A stretch of DNA of 64,000 bases. Origin: Commensalibacter melissae. Its GTDB lineage: Bacteria > Pseudomonadota > Alphaproteobacteria > Acetobacterales > Acetobacteraceae. Below the pieces are notes generated by a model. That model made no database searches. It was given only the letters and a program-made list of their open reading frames with translations, and was not told where the DNA came from. Both the position numbers and the translations under genes were made by a program. Where the stretch lies: the NCBI RefSeq assembly GCF_003691365.1, contig NZ_CP033087.1:1130501-1194500 (forward strand), in the 5' to 3' direction. This document shows, in pieces, positions 54,165 through 63,746 of this stretch; positions within the stretch are counted from its first letter, which is position 1; each line of letters starts with the position of its first letter.

Positions 54165-55103
54165 ATGCTTGGTCGTCCTTTATTACATCTCGTCCCACAT
54201 GGCACAAAAATTCATTTTATGCGTGGACGCTTTGCCGGCCTGATAACATCAGCGGTTTTATCTATTGCATCAATTATTCTTTTCTTTCATCCCGGCTTGA
54301 CATTGGGACTGGATTTCCGTGGCGGTATTGTGGTTGAAGCGCAAACTCCTGAACCTGCTGATTTTAGCAAATTGCGCAAATTTTTATCTGATGCCGACAT
54401 TACAGCAGCTGGATTACAACAATTTGGTGGGAAAAATAATGTCCTGATCCGGCTTGACGCACCCAAAGAAAATAATGGCGATGCAACCCAGATATTGATC
54501 AGCAAAGTCAGATCAGCCGTTACAAATTATGAAACTGGTACAAAAATTGTACGAGCCGATGCTGTTGGTGCCTCTGTTTCCTCTGAATTATTCAGAAATG
54601 GGCTTTTGGCACTTGGAATCAGTCTTTTTATGATTATGATTTATATCTGGTTTCGATTTGAATGGGAATTTGCACTTAGCGCCATTATAACCTTGCTTCT
54701 TGATTTAACAAAAACAATCGGATTTCTTGTAATCACACATTTTGAATTCGATCTGGTCATGGTGGCTGCCATCTTGACAATTCTAGGCTATTCAACAAAC
54801 GATAAAGTTGTCGTATATGATCGAGTAAGGGAAAATCTAAGAAAATATCATTCCATGCCATTTCAAGAATTGCTTGACCTATCAATTAATGAAACGTTAA
54901 GCAGAACCCTTGCCACTTCGTTTACCGTGTTTTTAGCCGCCTTACCTCTTGCCCTGTTCGGTGGTGCATCTCTTTCCGGTTTTGCGTGGGTAATGTTATT
55001 TGGTATTGTTGTGGGAACGTCTTCCTCCATCTTCATTGCCGCTCCCCTGCTTCTATTTATGGAAGAGGGAAGCTTGAGAAGAAAAACCAAAAGATCATCC
55101 TAG
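54165..55103 (+). CDS. secF: Protein translocase subunit SecF
   Basis: 312 aa from the ATG at 54165, 10 nt after the secD stop with GAAAGAA before it; an upstream in-frame ATG inside secD (54120) is less likely since SecF proteins begin near this point. It has LGLDFRGGIVVEAQ, six helices and the motif GYSTNDKVVVYDRVREN. It is the second half of the secDF translocation motor. A hairpin terminator follows the gene. Confidence 0.95.
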   Translation: MLGRPLLHLVPHGTKIHFMRGRFAGLITSAVLSIASIILFFHPGLTLGLDFRGGIVVEAQTPEPADFSKLRKFLSDADITAAGLQQFGGKNNVLIRLDAPKENNGDATQILISKVRSAVTNYETGTKIVRADAVGASVSSELFRNGLLALGISLFMIMIYIWFRFEWEFALSAIITLLLDLTKTIGFLVITHFEFDLVMVAAILTILGYSTNDKVVVYDRVRENLRKYHSMPFQELLDLSINETLSRTLATSFTVFLAALPLALFGGASLSGFAWVMLFGIVVGTSSSIFIAAPLLLFMEEGSLRRKTKRSS

Positions 55104-55114
55104 AATTATTTCAT

Positions 55115-55141
55115 GAGCAGTTTAAAAGAACTGCTCAATTT
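55115..55141. terminator. Terminator after secF
   Basis: 8-bp arms GAGCAGTT (55115-55122) and AACTGCTC (55129-55136), 6-nt loop, followed by AATTTTTAA. It lies between convergent secF and the small lipoprotein gene. Confidence 0.75.
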
Positions 55142-55474
55142 TTAACGAATATTATTTTTATTCAAAGACTGTATCAGTATTTCCACAGAATTTTTTGCAT
55201 TTTTCAAATTATGCTTATTCGGTTTCGATAATGCCATCATAACGTAATGTTTAGCATTTTGATCCTTTAAAAAAATATCCTGGAAATCAGTCAATAAAAC
55301 AGAAGATAAGCTACCTAGATAACCAATACACATACCATGAGTAAATATGTAATTATAGGCAATGGAATGTGAGGTTACGCGTTCAGATGACTTTAATGAA
55401 TTTTCTTGTGATTGACAAGCGCTCAAGGGAAACAAAAAAAAGGTTAATCCTAATAAAACATATCGCTTAAACAT
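55142..55474 (-). CDS. Small lipoprotein of unknown function
   Basis: 110 aa with lipobox LSAC (about 17-20). The mature part has YIFTHGMCIGYL and a C-terminal lysine/asparagine-rich helix; no family recognised. Single gene between secF and mscL; the start is secure because the signal peptide is complete. Confidence 0.6.
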   Translation of the reverse strand: MFKRYVLLGLTFFLFPLSACQSQENSLKSSERVTSHSIAYNYIFTHGMCIGYLGSLSSVLLTDFQDIFLKDQNAKHYVMMALSKPNKHNLKNAKNSVEILIQSLNKNNIR

Positions 55475-55525
55475 TTAAAACTTCTTTGTTCCCATAGACT
55501 TATAATCAATTTATCAAAAATTGAT

Positions 55526-56008
55526 CTAGGATTGTTTTCTGTTTGCAAGAATATCTCTTATTTCCTGCAGTAAAACTTCCTGTTTTGTTGGTTGTGCGGC
55601 TTTAACTTCTTGCTGCGTCTTGATGCGATTATAGATATCATTCAACCCTCTGACAATCAGGAAAACAACAAATCCGATAATTAGAAACTGAATAATCGTG
55701 TTGAGAAAAACTCCAAAGTTTAAAGTTACCGCACCTATTCTTTGTGCCTCGGCCAGTGTTTTAACATGAGGTCCCTTTAAGGTGATAAATAAATTACTGA
55801 AATCGACACCACCTAGAAACAAACCAATGATGGGATTGAAAATATCATTCACCAAACTTTTAACCACACTTGTAAAAGCGGCACCAACGATAATACCCAC
55901 AGCCAGATCAACAACATTACCCCGCATGATAAAGGATTCAAATTCATGAATCCATTTAATGCTCCTACTTTTTTTAGCCATATTTTCATAACTCATTTTC
56001 ATTTCCAT
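55526..56008 (-). CDS. mscL: Large-conductance mechanosensitive channel MscL
   Basis: 160 aa. TM1 region FIMRGNVVDLAVGIIVGAAFTSVVKSLVND contains the gate; GVDFSNLFITL is the periplasmic loop; TM2 is NTIIQFLIIGFVVFLIV. The C-terminal helix has EVLLQEIRDIL. It is longer than E. coli MscL at the N-terminus; in-frame ATGs downstream (MKMSYEN, MAKKSRS) are alternatives. It releases solutes on hypo-osmotic shock. Confidence 0.93.
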   Translation of the reverse strand: MEMKMSYENMAKKSRSIKWIHEFESFIMRGNVVDLAVGIIVGAAFTSVVKSLVNDIFNPIIGLFLGGVDFSNLFITLKGPHVKTLAEAQRIGAVTLNFGVFLNTIIQFLIIGFVVFLIVRGLNDIYNRIKTQQEVKAAQPTKQEVLLQEIRDILANRKQS

Positions 56009-56106
56009 TCAATTGCTCTAAAAAATAGTTACGTATCAATTATATTTGAAAAAAGAATTTTAAATAAGAAAAAAATGTCAAACAGTAAAAAATAACAAAG
56101 AAGAGA

Positions 56107-56135
56107 TTGATTTCGAGCAGTAAAATGACTATAAA
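56107..56135 (+). promoter_or_regulatory. rpmE: Candidate sigma-70 promoter of rpmE
   Basis: TTGATT (56107-56112), 17-nt spacer, TATAAA (56130-56135). The predicted start is near 56142, directly before the leader hairpin. Confidence 0.5.
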
Positions 56136-56147
56136 TACATTTTCTTT

Positions 56148-56173
56148 CTCCGTCTGTTAACGGAGTTTTTTTT
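56148..56173 (+). terminator. Intrinsic terminator/attenuator in the rpmE leader
   Basis: CTCCGT (56148-56153) pairs with ACGGAG (56160-56165), followed at once by eight T. It ends 21 nt before the rpmE ATG, so transcription from the promoter at 56107 must pass it. The word CTGTTAA occurs in the loop and again just before the ribosome site, allowing alternative interactions. Confidence 0.65.
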
Positions 56174-56194
56174 ACAATCTGTTAAGAGAAAATC

Positions 56195-56422
56195 ATGAAA
56201 AACGATATCCATCCAGATTATCACGAAATTACAGTCGTCATGACAGACGGTACTGAATTCAAAACCCGTTCCTGTTATGGCTCTAATGGCGATACATTGC
56301 GTCTTGACGTAGATCCTAAATCTCATCCTGCATGGACCGGAGTTCAGCGTATCAATGATACACGGGGTCAAGTTGCGAAATTTAACAAGCGTTTTGCTGG
56401 TATCGGACAAAAAAAGGTTTAA
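56195..56422 (+). CDS. rpmE: 50S ribosomal protein L31
   Basis: 75 aa. [35 protein letters not shown] and FNKRFAGI match bacterial L31. It lacks the CxxC zinc cysteines of type A L31 (only C28 is present), the zinc-free form common in alphaproteobacteria. A hairpin follows the gene. A terminator-like hairpin lies in its leader. Confidence 0.95.
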   Translation: MKNDIHPDYHEITVVMTDGTEFKTRSCYGSNGDTLRLDVDPKSHPAWTGVQRINDTRGQVAKFNKRFAGIGQKKV

Positions 56423-56454
56423 ATAATTAGATTATTTTATTAACCTTATTGATG

Positions 56455-56477
56455 TAAGGGTGACTTCATCACCCTTA
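56455..56477 (+). terminator. Hairpin downstream of rpmE
   Basis: Perfect 9-bp arms TAAGGGTGA (56455-56463) and TCACCCTTA (56469-56477), 5-nt loop CTTCA. The T-run is short, but position and stem strength fit transcript termination. Confidence 0.65.
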
Positions 56478-56598
56478 TCTCAATCAAATAAAATTACTAA
56501 ATTACAGCTTTTAAAATAGTCTATATTGTTTTAACTTAAAATTTACAGTTTTAAGTTTTTAATAATATTCTACTCTATTTTTATCATACAGGATTGTC

Positions 56599-57267
56599 AT
56601 GACCTTACCTCTTATGCCTAAGGCTACCGCAGTATGGCTTATTGAAAAAACTGCTTTAACCTTTAATCAAATTGCAGAATTTTGTGGCATGCATCCTTTG
56701 GAAGTCCAGGCAATTGCCGATGGCGAGGTAGCTCAAAGTATCATTGGCTATGATCCTGTTGCCAATGGCCAGTTAACCCAAGAAGAGATTAATCGCTGTG
56801 AGGCTGATCCAGATCTAAAACTAAAACTATCAGCAAATCGCATGCAAATCGTCAAGCGATCAAAAGGCGCAAGATATACTCCCATTTCAAAGAGAAATGA
56901 TCGTCCTGATGCAATTGCCTTCCTGTTAAGAAACTATCCCCAATTGCTAGATCAGCAAATTGCCAAGCTTTTGGGAACGACTAAAGATACAATTGCCAAG
57001 GTAAGAGATAAACAGCATTGGAATTCCGCCAATATTAAACCACGTGATCCAATCATACTGGGATTATGCAGTCAAATGGATTTAAACAGTGCTGTTGCCG
57101 AAGCGAACAGACGTGTTGAGAAGGATGAGACGGATACCTCTTCCCTTAATCCCTCAGAAACAACAGAACATCAGGAATCTTCAGAAACAAAGAAAGAAGA
57201 GCTAGATATCAATCATATATTTTCCAATTATTCTGAAAAAAACAATCAATCCGACGATCTAAATTAA
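56599..57267 (+). CDS. trcR: DUF1013 cell-cycle transcriptional regulator (TrcR-like)
   Basis: 222 aa. [38 protein letters not shown] is the conserved alphaproteobacterial DUF1013 start, followed by [14 protein letters not shown] and a second helix-turn-helix-like part near [17 protein letters not shown]. An acidic, poorly conserved tail follows (about 180-222). Proteins of this family are annotated as cell-cycle transcriptional regulators. It ends 2 nt before purE, so it may share the transcript. Confidence 0.88.
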   Translation: MTLPLMPKATAVWLIEKTALTFNQIAEFCGMHPLEVQAIADGEVAQSIIGYDPVANGQLTQEEINRCEADPDLKLKLSANRMQIVKRSKGARYTPISKRNDRPDAIAFLLRNYPQLLDQQIAKLLGTTKDTIAKVRDKQHWNSANIKPRDPIILGLCSQMDLNSAVAEANRRVEKDETDTSSLNPSETTEHQESSETKKEELDINHIFSNYSEKNNQSDDLN

Positions 57268-57269
57268 TT

Positions 57270-57779
57270 ATGCCATTATCCCATTCCTCTTCATCAAATA
57301 TTTCCCTCGCTGTTGGTGTTATTATGGGCAGCCAGTCGGACTGGGATATTATGAGTCACAGTGCTGATATATTAAAAAAACTTGATATATCACATGAAGT
57401 AAAAATTGTATCGGCTCATCGTACACCCGATCGATTAAGGGAATATGCAATATCCGCTGTTGAACGGGGAATCAGGGTTATTATTGCAGGCGCAGGTGGC
57501 GCTGCACATCTTCCCGGTATGGTTGCCGCCTGGACACATTTACCTGTTCTTGGTGTACCAATGCAAACCCATGCCCTAAACGGTAAGGACAGTTTGTTAT
57601 CAATTGTGCAAATGCCTGCAGGTATTCCGGTTGGCACCCTGGCCATCGGAAAAGCTGGGGCCATTAATGCGGCACTTTTGGCAGTATCTATCCTATCTAT
57701 CGCTGATCAGTCAATCGCCCAACGCTTAGTTTCCTGGCGCAAAGCACAAACAGATTCTGTCTCTATTTCTCCACTTTAA
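57270..57779 (+). CDS. purE: N5-carboxyaminoimidazole ribonucleotide mutase PurE
   Basis: 169 aa. [48 protein letters not shown] and the terminal region [19 protein letters not shown] are class I PurE motifs. It rearranges N5-CAIR to CAIR in purine synthesis. It lies 26 nt upstream of purK, its partner enzyme. Confidence 0.96.
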   Translation: MPLSHSSSSNISLAVGVIMGSQSDWDIMSHSADILKKLDISHEVKIVSAHRTPDRLREYAISAVERGIRVIIAGAGGAAHLPGMVAAWTHLPVLGVPMQTHALNGKDSLLSIVQMPAGIPVGTLAIGKAGAINAALLAVSILSIADQSIAQRLVSWRKAQTDSVSISPL

Positions 57780-57805
57780 TTATACATTATTAATAAGAGG
57801 GACTT

Positions 57806-58933
57806 ATGCTTTTACCTAATTCAACCATAGGAATCGTTGGAGGCGGACAATTAGGCAGAATGTCTGCTGTAGCGGCGGCACGTCTTGGATTTAGAACACA
57901 TATTTTATCTGACATTATGGATGCTCCTGCCGCTCAAGTGGCTTCTGGCATTACGGTTGGATCTTATCATGATCAATCAATTTTAAAACAATTTGCTGAA
58001 CAGGTTGATGTAATAACATTTGAATTTGAAAATATAAATATAGAAGGAATAGAATATCTTGCCACCGTACGACCTGTTCATCCTTCCAGCAATGTCTTAA
58101 AAATCAGCCAAGACAGGTTTCTTGAAAAAGACTTTTTAAATCAACATGATATTCCAACCACTCAATGGATTTCTGTTTTTCAGTTAGAAGATGGCATAAA
58201 TGCGGCAGAAAAACTGGGATTTCCTTTTATCCTTAAAACCACTAGATTGGGGTATGATGGTAAAGGTCAGGCCGTTATCCGTACCGACGAAGAATTCAAA
58301 AAAGCCTTTAAAAATTTGAATCCTCACCCTCTAATTGCTGAAAAAAAAGTAAACTTTTATAAAGAAATTAGCGTGATGGTTGTTCAGAATGAACATGATG
58401 AATTACAAACATTCGATGTTACTGAAAACCGACATAAAAATGGAATTCTTGACCTCAGTATCGCACCAGCCCGAATTACCTCAGCATTGCAAAATAAAGC
58501 CAAAAAGATCGCAGTTAAGATAGCCCAGGCTCTCAAACTTGTTGGTATCTTGGGAGTTGAAATGTTCATTGATGATCAGGATAATATTCTTGTCAATGAA
58601 ATAGCACCCCGTCCTCACAATTCAGGACATTGGACAATGAATGCCTGTCCCTTTGACCAATTTGAAATGCATATTCGTGCTGTCGCAAATCTTCCCTTAC
58701 CGCCTATAGCTCGACATTCGGATGCCATCATGAAAAATCTTATAGGCCCCCAAACACTGGAATATTGGCCAAAGATTTTAAAAAATGATCGAATGATAGG
58801 ACATTTATACGGAAAAAAGGAAGCAAAACCGGGTCGAAAAATGGGACATGTCAATATAAATTTTCCATATAATGGTTTACCCGGAGAATTCGGAATTAAA
58901 GCGGCATTATCATTTCTTTGTTCTGGGGATTAA
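57806..58933 (+). CDS. purK: N5-carboxyaminoimidazole ribonucleotide synthase PurK
   Basis: 375 aa ATP-grasp enzyme. GIVGGGQLGRMSA at the N-terminus, LKTTRLGYDGKGQAVI in the ATP-binding region and NEIAPRPHNSGHWT at the active site. It makes N5-CAIR from AIR, ATP and bicarbonate for PurE. AGAGGG precedes the ATG. Its last 38 nt overlap the 3' end of the convergent radC-like gene. Confidence 0.95.
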   Translation: MLLPNSTIGIVGGGQLGRMSAVAAARLGFRTHILSDIMDAPAAQVASGITVGSYHDQSILKQFAEQVDVITFEFENINIEGIEYLATVRPVHPSSNVLKISQDRFLEKDFLNQHDIPTTQWISVFQLEDGINAAEKLGFPFILKTTRLGYDGKGQAVIRTDEEFKKAFKNLNPHPLIAEKKVNFYKEISVMVVQNEHDELQTFDVTENRHKNGILDLSIAPARITSALQNKAKKIAVKIAQALKLVGILGVEMFIDDQDNILVNEIAPRPHNSGHWTMNACPFDQFEMHIRAVANLPLPPIARHSDAIMKNLIGPQTLEYWPKILKNDRMIGHLYGKKEAKPGRKMGHVNINFPYNGLPGEFGIKAALSFLCSGD

Positions 58934-59600
58934 GCAATCCACTTTCCAAAAAAGAAAAATAGATACCATTCCCGATTATTATATGATCGGCGATATCAAT
59001 ATTAACTGCTTCCAAGGCTTCAACTAATATATATGTTAATTTTTTATCAGCTTCCGAAGGTAACGCTATTCCACTGGGATGATTATGTACCAGAATCAAG
59101 GATTCAACCTCGAATTTAAGAGCATATTTCGCTATTTCACGGATATGGATGGATGTGGTACTCACGGTCCCTGAAGCTTGATGACTGATTGAAATGATAT
59201 GGGCATTCCTATCGAGAAGAATAATATAGAAATGTTCAATCGTTTCTCTTGATAAGAAAGCAATTAGATAATCGGTTAAATATTTTTTAAACCGTAGAAT
59301 GTTTTTATTATAAATTTCTGATTTCAAAATACGTATGCTTGTTGCATATATAAGGGAAATAAACGCTATATCCTTTTCAGATAAATTGAATTCCTCAATT
59401 AACTGATTTTTGTCATAGGTAAAAAGATGCGGAAAAGATCCAAGTTTTGTTAGAATATTTTCTTGCCAATTTTCATTATGTTGTTCAAATTTTATCCATT
59501 GGGATAACAAAGTTAAATATTGTGAATCAGATTTTATATTATCTTGTTTTTCTTTCATAAAACTGTGCATTTTCATATTGAAAACATCCTCAATTCTCAA
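58896..59600 (-). CDS. radC: RadC-family JAB/MPN domain protein
   Basis: 234 aa. The C-terminal half has the JAMM metal motif: a glutamate in VESLILV, HNHPSG (H-x-H) and the aspartate in SEAD about ten residues later, with HIIIGNG after. The N-terminal half is poorly conserved and lacks a recognisable helix-hairpin-helix. RadC proteins are linked to DNA repair but the reaction is unknown. The stop lies inside the purK 3' end (38-nt tail-to-tail overlap). Confidence 0.82.
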   Translation of the reverse strand: MRIEDVFNMKMHSFMKEKQDNIKSDSQYLTLLSQWIKFEQHNENWQENILTKLGSFPHLFTYDKNQLIEEFNLSEKDIAFISLIYATSIRILKSEIYNKNILRFKKYLTDYLIAFLSRETIEHFYIILLDRNAHIISISHQASGTVSTTSIHIREIAKYALKFEVESLILVHNHPSGIALPSEADKKLTYILVEALEAVNIDIADHIIIGNGIYFSFLESGLLNPQNKEMIMPL

Positions 59601-59712
59601 AATGTTGATTCCTTATGTTCGAATAGGATAAGTTCTTTATTAATACAGTTTAAATATTAATTACGTAAGATTATTAAGATTATATATACCAATAAATTAG
59701 GAGATTGAATTC

Positions 59713-61113
59713 TTGAATCAAAAAACTGCCAACAAACAGTGGGGAGGACGTTTCACCTCTGGACCTTCAGCCATTATGGAGCAAATAAATGCCTCTATCG
59801 GCTTTGATAAAAACTTATGGAAACAGGATATACAAGGGTCAATAGCTCATGCAGAAATGCTGGCCAAACAGAAAATAATTTCCGAAGCGGATAAAAACAG
59901 TATTCATCAAGGTCTTAGGGAAATTGAGCGAGAAATTCAATCTGGTCAATTCGAATTTAGCAGAGCTCTTGAGGATATTCATATGAATATCGAAGCCCGT
60001 TTGGCAGAACGTATCGGTGAGGCAGGAAAAAGGCTTCATACAGCACGCTCAAGAAATGACCAAGTTGCGACAGATTTTCGTTTATGGATCAGACAAAATA
60101 TCGATGAATTAATTCCAATGATAAATCATCTGATGCTGACCCTTGCTTCCCGAGCTCTGGAATATGCGGAAACAGCTATGCCCGGTTTCACTCATTTGCA
60201 ATCTGCCCAACCGGTGACGTTCGGTCATCATTTACTGGCTTATACAGAAATGTTGAATCGGGATCGGGGACGATTGATAGATGCACGCAGACGACTAAAT
60301 GAAAATCCCTTGGGTGCGGCGGCTTTAGCTGGCACCTCATTCCCAATTGACCGCCAATTGACTTCTAAATTATTGGGATTTGACCGTCCCATGGCAAATT
60401 CACTTGACGCAGTCTCTGATCGTGACTTTGCCCTGGAATATCTTTCCGCTCTTTCCATCATGTCGATTCATCTTTCACGCATGGCGGAAGAAATTGTAAT
60501 TTGGTGTTCATCTCCTTTTTCTTTTATCCAGCTTTCAGATGCCTATACTACAGGTTCATCCATCATGCCACAAAAACGAAATCCAGATGCCGCCGAACTG
60601 GTTCGGGCCAAAGTTGGACGAATTTCAGGTGCACTTACAGGACTTTTGACCGTCATGAAGGGTCTTCCTCTCGCATATGCTAAAGATATGCAAGAAGACA
60701 AGGAACAGGTTTTTGCTGCAACCGAAACTATTATTCTGTGTTTAGCCGCTTGTTCAGGAATGATTGCAGATTTAAAGGCCAATCAAGACAATATGGCCTA
60801 TTGGGCAGGGTCCGGTTTCTCTACAGCCACAGATCTCGCAGACTGGCTGGTTAAAGAATTAGAATTACCCTTCAGAACAGCCCATCATGTAACAGGAAAA
60901 ATTGTCAGCTATGCCGAAACACATAATCTTGCTCTTGAGAATGTGCCTTTACAAAAAATGCAGGAAATCGAACCTTTGATTAACAATGATATATATTCAG
61001 TTTTAGGAGTTCAGTCCTCACTTGCCTCTCGAACCAGTGAAGGTGGCACCGCTCCCAAAAATGTAAGAAAATCTGCAAAAATATGGATCGATAAATTAAA
61101 GGATATATCATGA
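59713..61113 (+). CDS. argH: Argininosuccinate lyase
   Basis: 466 aa, starting at TTG (59713-59715), with AGGAG nine nucleotides upstream. [19 protein letters not shown] is the family start; [17 protein letters not shown], the catalytic H in [16 protein letters not shown] and the signature [18 protein letters not shown] are all present. It makes arginine and fumarate. The small lipoprotein gene lptM overlaps its stop (ATGA). Confidence 0.96.
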   Translation: MNQKTANKQWGGRFTSGPSAIMEQINASIGFDKNLWKQDIQGSIAHAEMLAKQKIISEADKNSIHQGLREIEREIQSGQFEFSRALEDIHMNIEARLAERIGEAGKRLHTARSRNDQVATDFRLWIRQNIDELIPMINHLMLTLASRALEYAETAMPGFTHLQSAQPVTFGHHLLAYTEMLNRDRGRLIDARRRLNENPLGAAALAGTSFPIDRQLTSKLLGFDRPMANSLDAVSDRDFALEYLSALSIMSIHLSRMAEEIVIWCSSPFSFIQLSDAYTTGSSIMPQKRNPDAAELVRAKVGRISGALTGLLTVMKGLPLAYAKDMQEDKEQVFAATETIILCLAACSGMIADLKANQDNMAYWAGSGFSTATDLADWLVKELELPFRTAHHVTGKIVSYAETHNLALENVPLQKMQEIEPLINNDIYSVLGVQSSLASRTSEGGTAPKNVRKSAKIWIDKLKDIS

Positions 61114-61259
61114 AACGTTTTTTTTCTCTTTTTTTCGCTCTTGGTAGTATTGCAATCCTCACAATCACCCTGTCTGGATGTGGCAAAAAAGCATCTCCTA
61201 AACCGGTTGGTCCCCCCGAAAAAGTAATTTATCCCCGAGCCTATCCACCTCAAGACTAA
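61110..61259 (+). CDS. lptM: Small lipoprotein LptM (YifL-like)
   Basis: 49 aa, ATG at 61110 overlapping the argH stop. Signal followed by lipobox LSGC (about 21-24), then [14 protein letters not shown] and a proline-rich tail, the typical LptM/YifL layout. LptM stabilises and matures the LptD/LptE LPS translocon. It is usually encoded directly upstream of lysA; here a protease gene on the other strand separates them. Its size is below common gene-calling cut-offs. Confidence 0.85.
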   Translation: MKRFFSLFFALGSIAILTITLSGCGKKASPKPVGPPEKVIYPRAYPPQD

Positions 61260-61263
61260 TCCA

Positions 61264-62016
61264 TTAATCCCTGGGTGGAGTGGTGAGTAACACGGCCATG
61301 CCACCGGGACGATCTGAATAAGCGGCAATCTGAATTGCTGTTATAACCCATTCCTTATTTTTATTTACTGTAAACAAAGGGGCACCACTACTTCCATATG
61401 TGGCTTGACAGTCATGCGCAAGAATAGTTTTACCCCCATTATTTTTTAATATATCGGTTACATGACATTCTTGATCAGCATATAAAACTTCCTGACGGTC
61501 CTGATCATAACCAGCCAGATATATAATCATACCGATATAAGGTTGATCTTTATTAAAACCGAAAAAATCCTCTTGATTTGTTTTTTTATCATTAAGCACA
61601 AGATAGGCCCAGTCATGGTGAATATTGTCCAATGTGGCTTTTTCCGAACCCTCTCCCTTATAATTTTCTGATTTAATAATATTAAGGACATTATAAGCTG
61701 ATCGATAAGTTTGTCGCTGGTATCCCAGAAGAAAATGAACAGAATGTGGGTTGACAAAATGATTGGTTTTTCTAATCCATAAACAATGAGCTGCAGTTAT
61801 CACCAATCTTGAACTGACAAGAAATCCCGTACAATGCGTACCAAGCTCTGTTTGTACACGTCCCAAAACCTGCCAAGGTTTCTCTGCAGGATTTACCAAT
61901 TGTCGATGATTGTTTTTTTGGCTAATGCCTGGCAAATCTTTTGCGGGAACGGAATAGGATAAGGTTGAAATCGATATAAATATCGTACATGTAAATATCC
62001 TGATAAAAATATTCAA
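61264..62016 (-). CDS. Secreted trypsin/V8-like serine protease
   Basis: 250 aa with a signal peptide (about 1-25). Triad: H77 in VITAAHCLW, D135 in HHDWAYLVL, S210 in YGSSGAPLF. Cysteines C62 and C78 flank the histidine loop as in chymotrypsin-like enzymes, and another pair lies around the serine (C184, C203). No transmembrane anchor or PDZ domain. It is distinct from the tethered protease at 18046. It sits antisense between lptM (4-nt gap between stops) and lysA. Confidence 0.85.
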   Translation of the reverse strand: MNIFIRIFTCTIFISISTLSYSVPAKDLPGISQKNNHRQLVNPAEKPWQVLGRVQTELGTHCTGFLVSSRLVITAAHCLWIRKTNHFVNPHSVHFLLGYQRQTYRSAYNVLNIIKSENYKGEGSEKATLDNIHHDWAYLVLNDKKTNQEDFFGFNKDQPYIGMIIYLAGYDQDRQEVLYADQECHVTDILKNNGGKTILAHDCQATYGSSGAPLFTVNKNKEWVITAIQIAAYSDRPGGMAVLLTTPPRD

Positions 62017-62149
62017 TTTTCCATCCCTTATCGCTATTTCTTTTTTCCTTAATAAAGAATAATTATATTATTCTATCCTACTGTTTTTTATAGATTGTTA
62101 TAAAATCAGTATAATATTATTTTTTTTCCGACCAAAGGCTTTTTGATTA

Positions 62150-63475
62150 ATGTCATCTTCTAAAACCGAACCTGAAACAAATTATCAAACCCTTTTACAA
62201 ACGCATCCAGACTTTATTATTGATGAAAAGAAGGGGCTCTGTTTTGGTAAAGTTCCACTTCAATCTCTTACTGATCATTATGGTAGTCCTGTATGGGTAA
62301 TCAATGCAGATATATTAACATCACGTTTTCAAAAACTTTCTAGAGCATTTCTGCAAAACAAAATGGACTTTTCTATTCATTATGCCGTGAAAGCAAATGA
62401 TCATCTGGCCATACTTGATCTTTTGGCAAAAGAAGGAGCGGGAGTTGACATTGTCAGTCTGGGTGAATTAAGGAGAGCACTAAAAGTCAATATCAACCCA
62501 CGAAAAATTTGTTTTTCAGGAGTGGGAAAAACAGAGGAAGAATTAAAAGCCGCCATTCAATTAGAAATAGGCCAAATCAATGTTGAGAGCCGTGAAGAGC
62601 TTCATCTTATTTCTAAAATAGCAATGGATACAGGAAAAAAAGCCGCAATTTGTTTAAGAGTCAATCCTGATGTCGATGCCAGAACGCATCATAAAATTAC
62701 TACAGGTTTGGCGGAAAACAAATTTGGTATCGCTTATGAGCAAGCTCTTCAGGTTTACAAAGAAGCAAGCCAACTGGATAATATTCTCCCATTGGGATTT
62801 GATGTCCATATTGGTAGTCAGATTTCATCTGTAGAGCCCTATAAAAAAGCTTTTTTAAAAATGGGAAAACTTGTTAAACAAGCACGTAAAGAAGGATTAG
62901 AGGTCTCTGTTCTAGACTGTGGAGGTGGTTTTGGCATTTCTTACTATGACGAAAAAGAGTCCGACCCATATGCTCTAGCTAATTTAATGCAAGAAATTTT
63001 CTCTTCCCTTAATATCCGTATTTGTATTGAACCTGGCCGCTGGCTGGTTGGTCCGGCAGGCATCCTGATCAGCAAAGTTATCAGAAGAAAAAACAATGGG
63101 CCAGAGGCAGCCCCTTTCATTATTCTTGATGCTGCCATGAACGACCTTTTGCGTCCAGCGATGTACGATGCGTGGCACGGTATCTTACCTATACAGGCTG
63201 AAATATATAAGCGTCCCTTGGAAAAACAGAATATTGACGGTCCAATATGCGAATCAAGTGATATTTTTGCTCGCCAACGGTTACTTCCCCAATTAAGGGA
63301 AAATGATGAAATTGCCATTCTGGATGCCGGTGCCTATGGACACGTCATGAGTTCCTCTTATAATGCCCGTCCCCAAGCTTTACAATTGATGATCAAGGAT
63401 AAAAGATTATTTGTTATCAAACCACGTCAAACATTTGAATCCTTATGGAATAATGAAACTATACCCAACGGATAA
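62150..63475 (+). CDS. lysA: Diaminopimelate decarboxylase
   Basis: 441 aa PLP enzyme, alanine-racemase-like barrel plus beta domain. The PLP lysine K81 is in IHYAVKANDH, GGGFGISYYD binds the phosphate, and CESSDIFARQR carries the catalytic cysteine. Last step of lysine synthesis. It follows argH-lptM, from which it is separated by the antisense protease gene. Confidence 0.95.
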   Translation: MSSSKTEPETNYQTLLQTHPDFIIDEKKGLCFGKVPLQSLTDHYGSPVWVINADILTSRFQKLSRAFLQNKMDFSIHYAVKANDHLAILDLLAKEGAGVDIVSLGELRRALKVNINPRKICFSGVGKTEEELKAAIQLEIGQINVESREELHLISKIAMDTGKKAAICLRVNPDVDARTHHKITTGLAENKFGIAYEQALQVYKEASQLDNILPLGFDVHIGSQISSVEPYKKAFLKMGKLVKQARKEGLEVSVLDCGGGFGISYYDEKESDPYALANLMQEIFSSLNIRICIEPGRWLVGPAGILISKVIRRKNNGPEAAPFIILDAAMNDLLRPAMYDAWHGILPIQAEIYKRPLEKQNIDGPICESSDIFARQRLLPQLRENDEIAILDAGAYGHVMSSSYNARPQALQLMIKDKRLFVIKPRQTFESLWNNETIPNG

Positions 63476-63700
63476 TTGATTTATATTATACCGAACATGT
63501 AAGCACAGTCATTATGGCATTCAGATTGGTTTTCTTTTATTTATAAAGGTAAATAAATAATTATATACTTATTTAGTGGAATAAAGTTTAGTATGTTTTG
63601 ATTAAGATATGATAATCATCATATTATTCCATAAATTTTATTCATTCACCAGAATTAACAAATTTATTAAATATGTTTTTATTTCATTAGGTTTTAATCA

Positions 63701-63731
63701 AAAAAAGCACTTTATTTTTTAGTGCTTTTTT
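63701..63731. terminator. Bidirectional terminator between lysA and the PiuC-type gene
   Basis: AAAAAAGCACT (63701-63711) and AGTGCTTTTTT (63721-63731) are perfect 11-bp complements with a 9-nt loop; A and T runs at the ends make it a terminator in both directions. It lies 15 nt beyond the stop of the minus-strand gene. Confidence 0.8.
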
Positions 63732-63746
63732 AAAAATTATTTCAAT

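Noticed and set aside
53740..54207. 155-codon minus-strand ORF
   Set aside because: Antisense shadow of secD/secF; low-complexity Arg/Val/Met content and no start signal.
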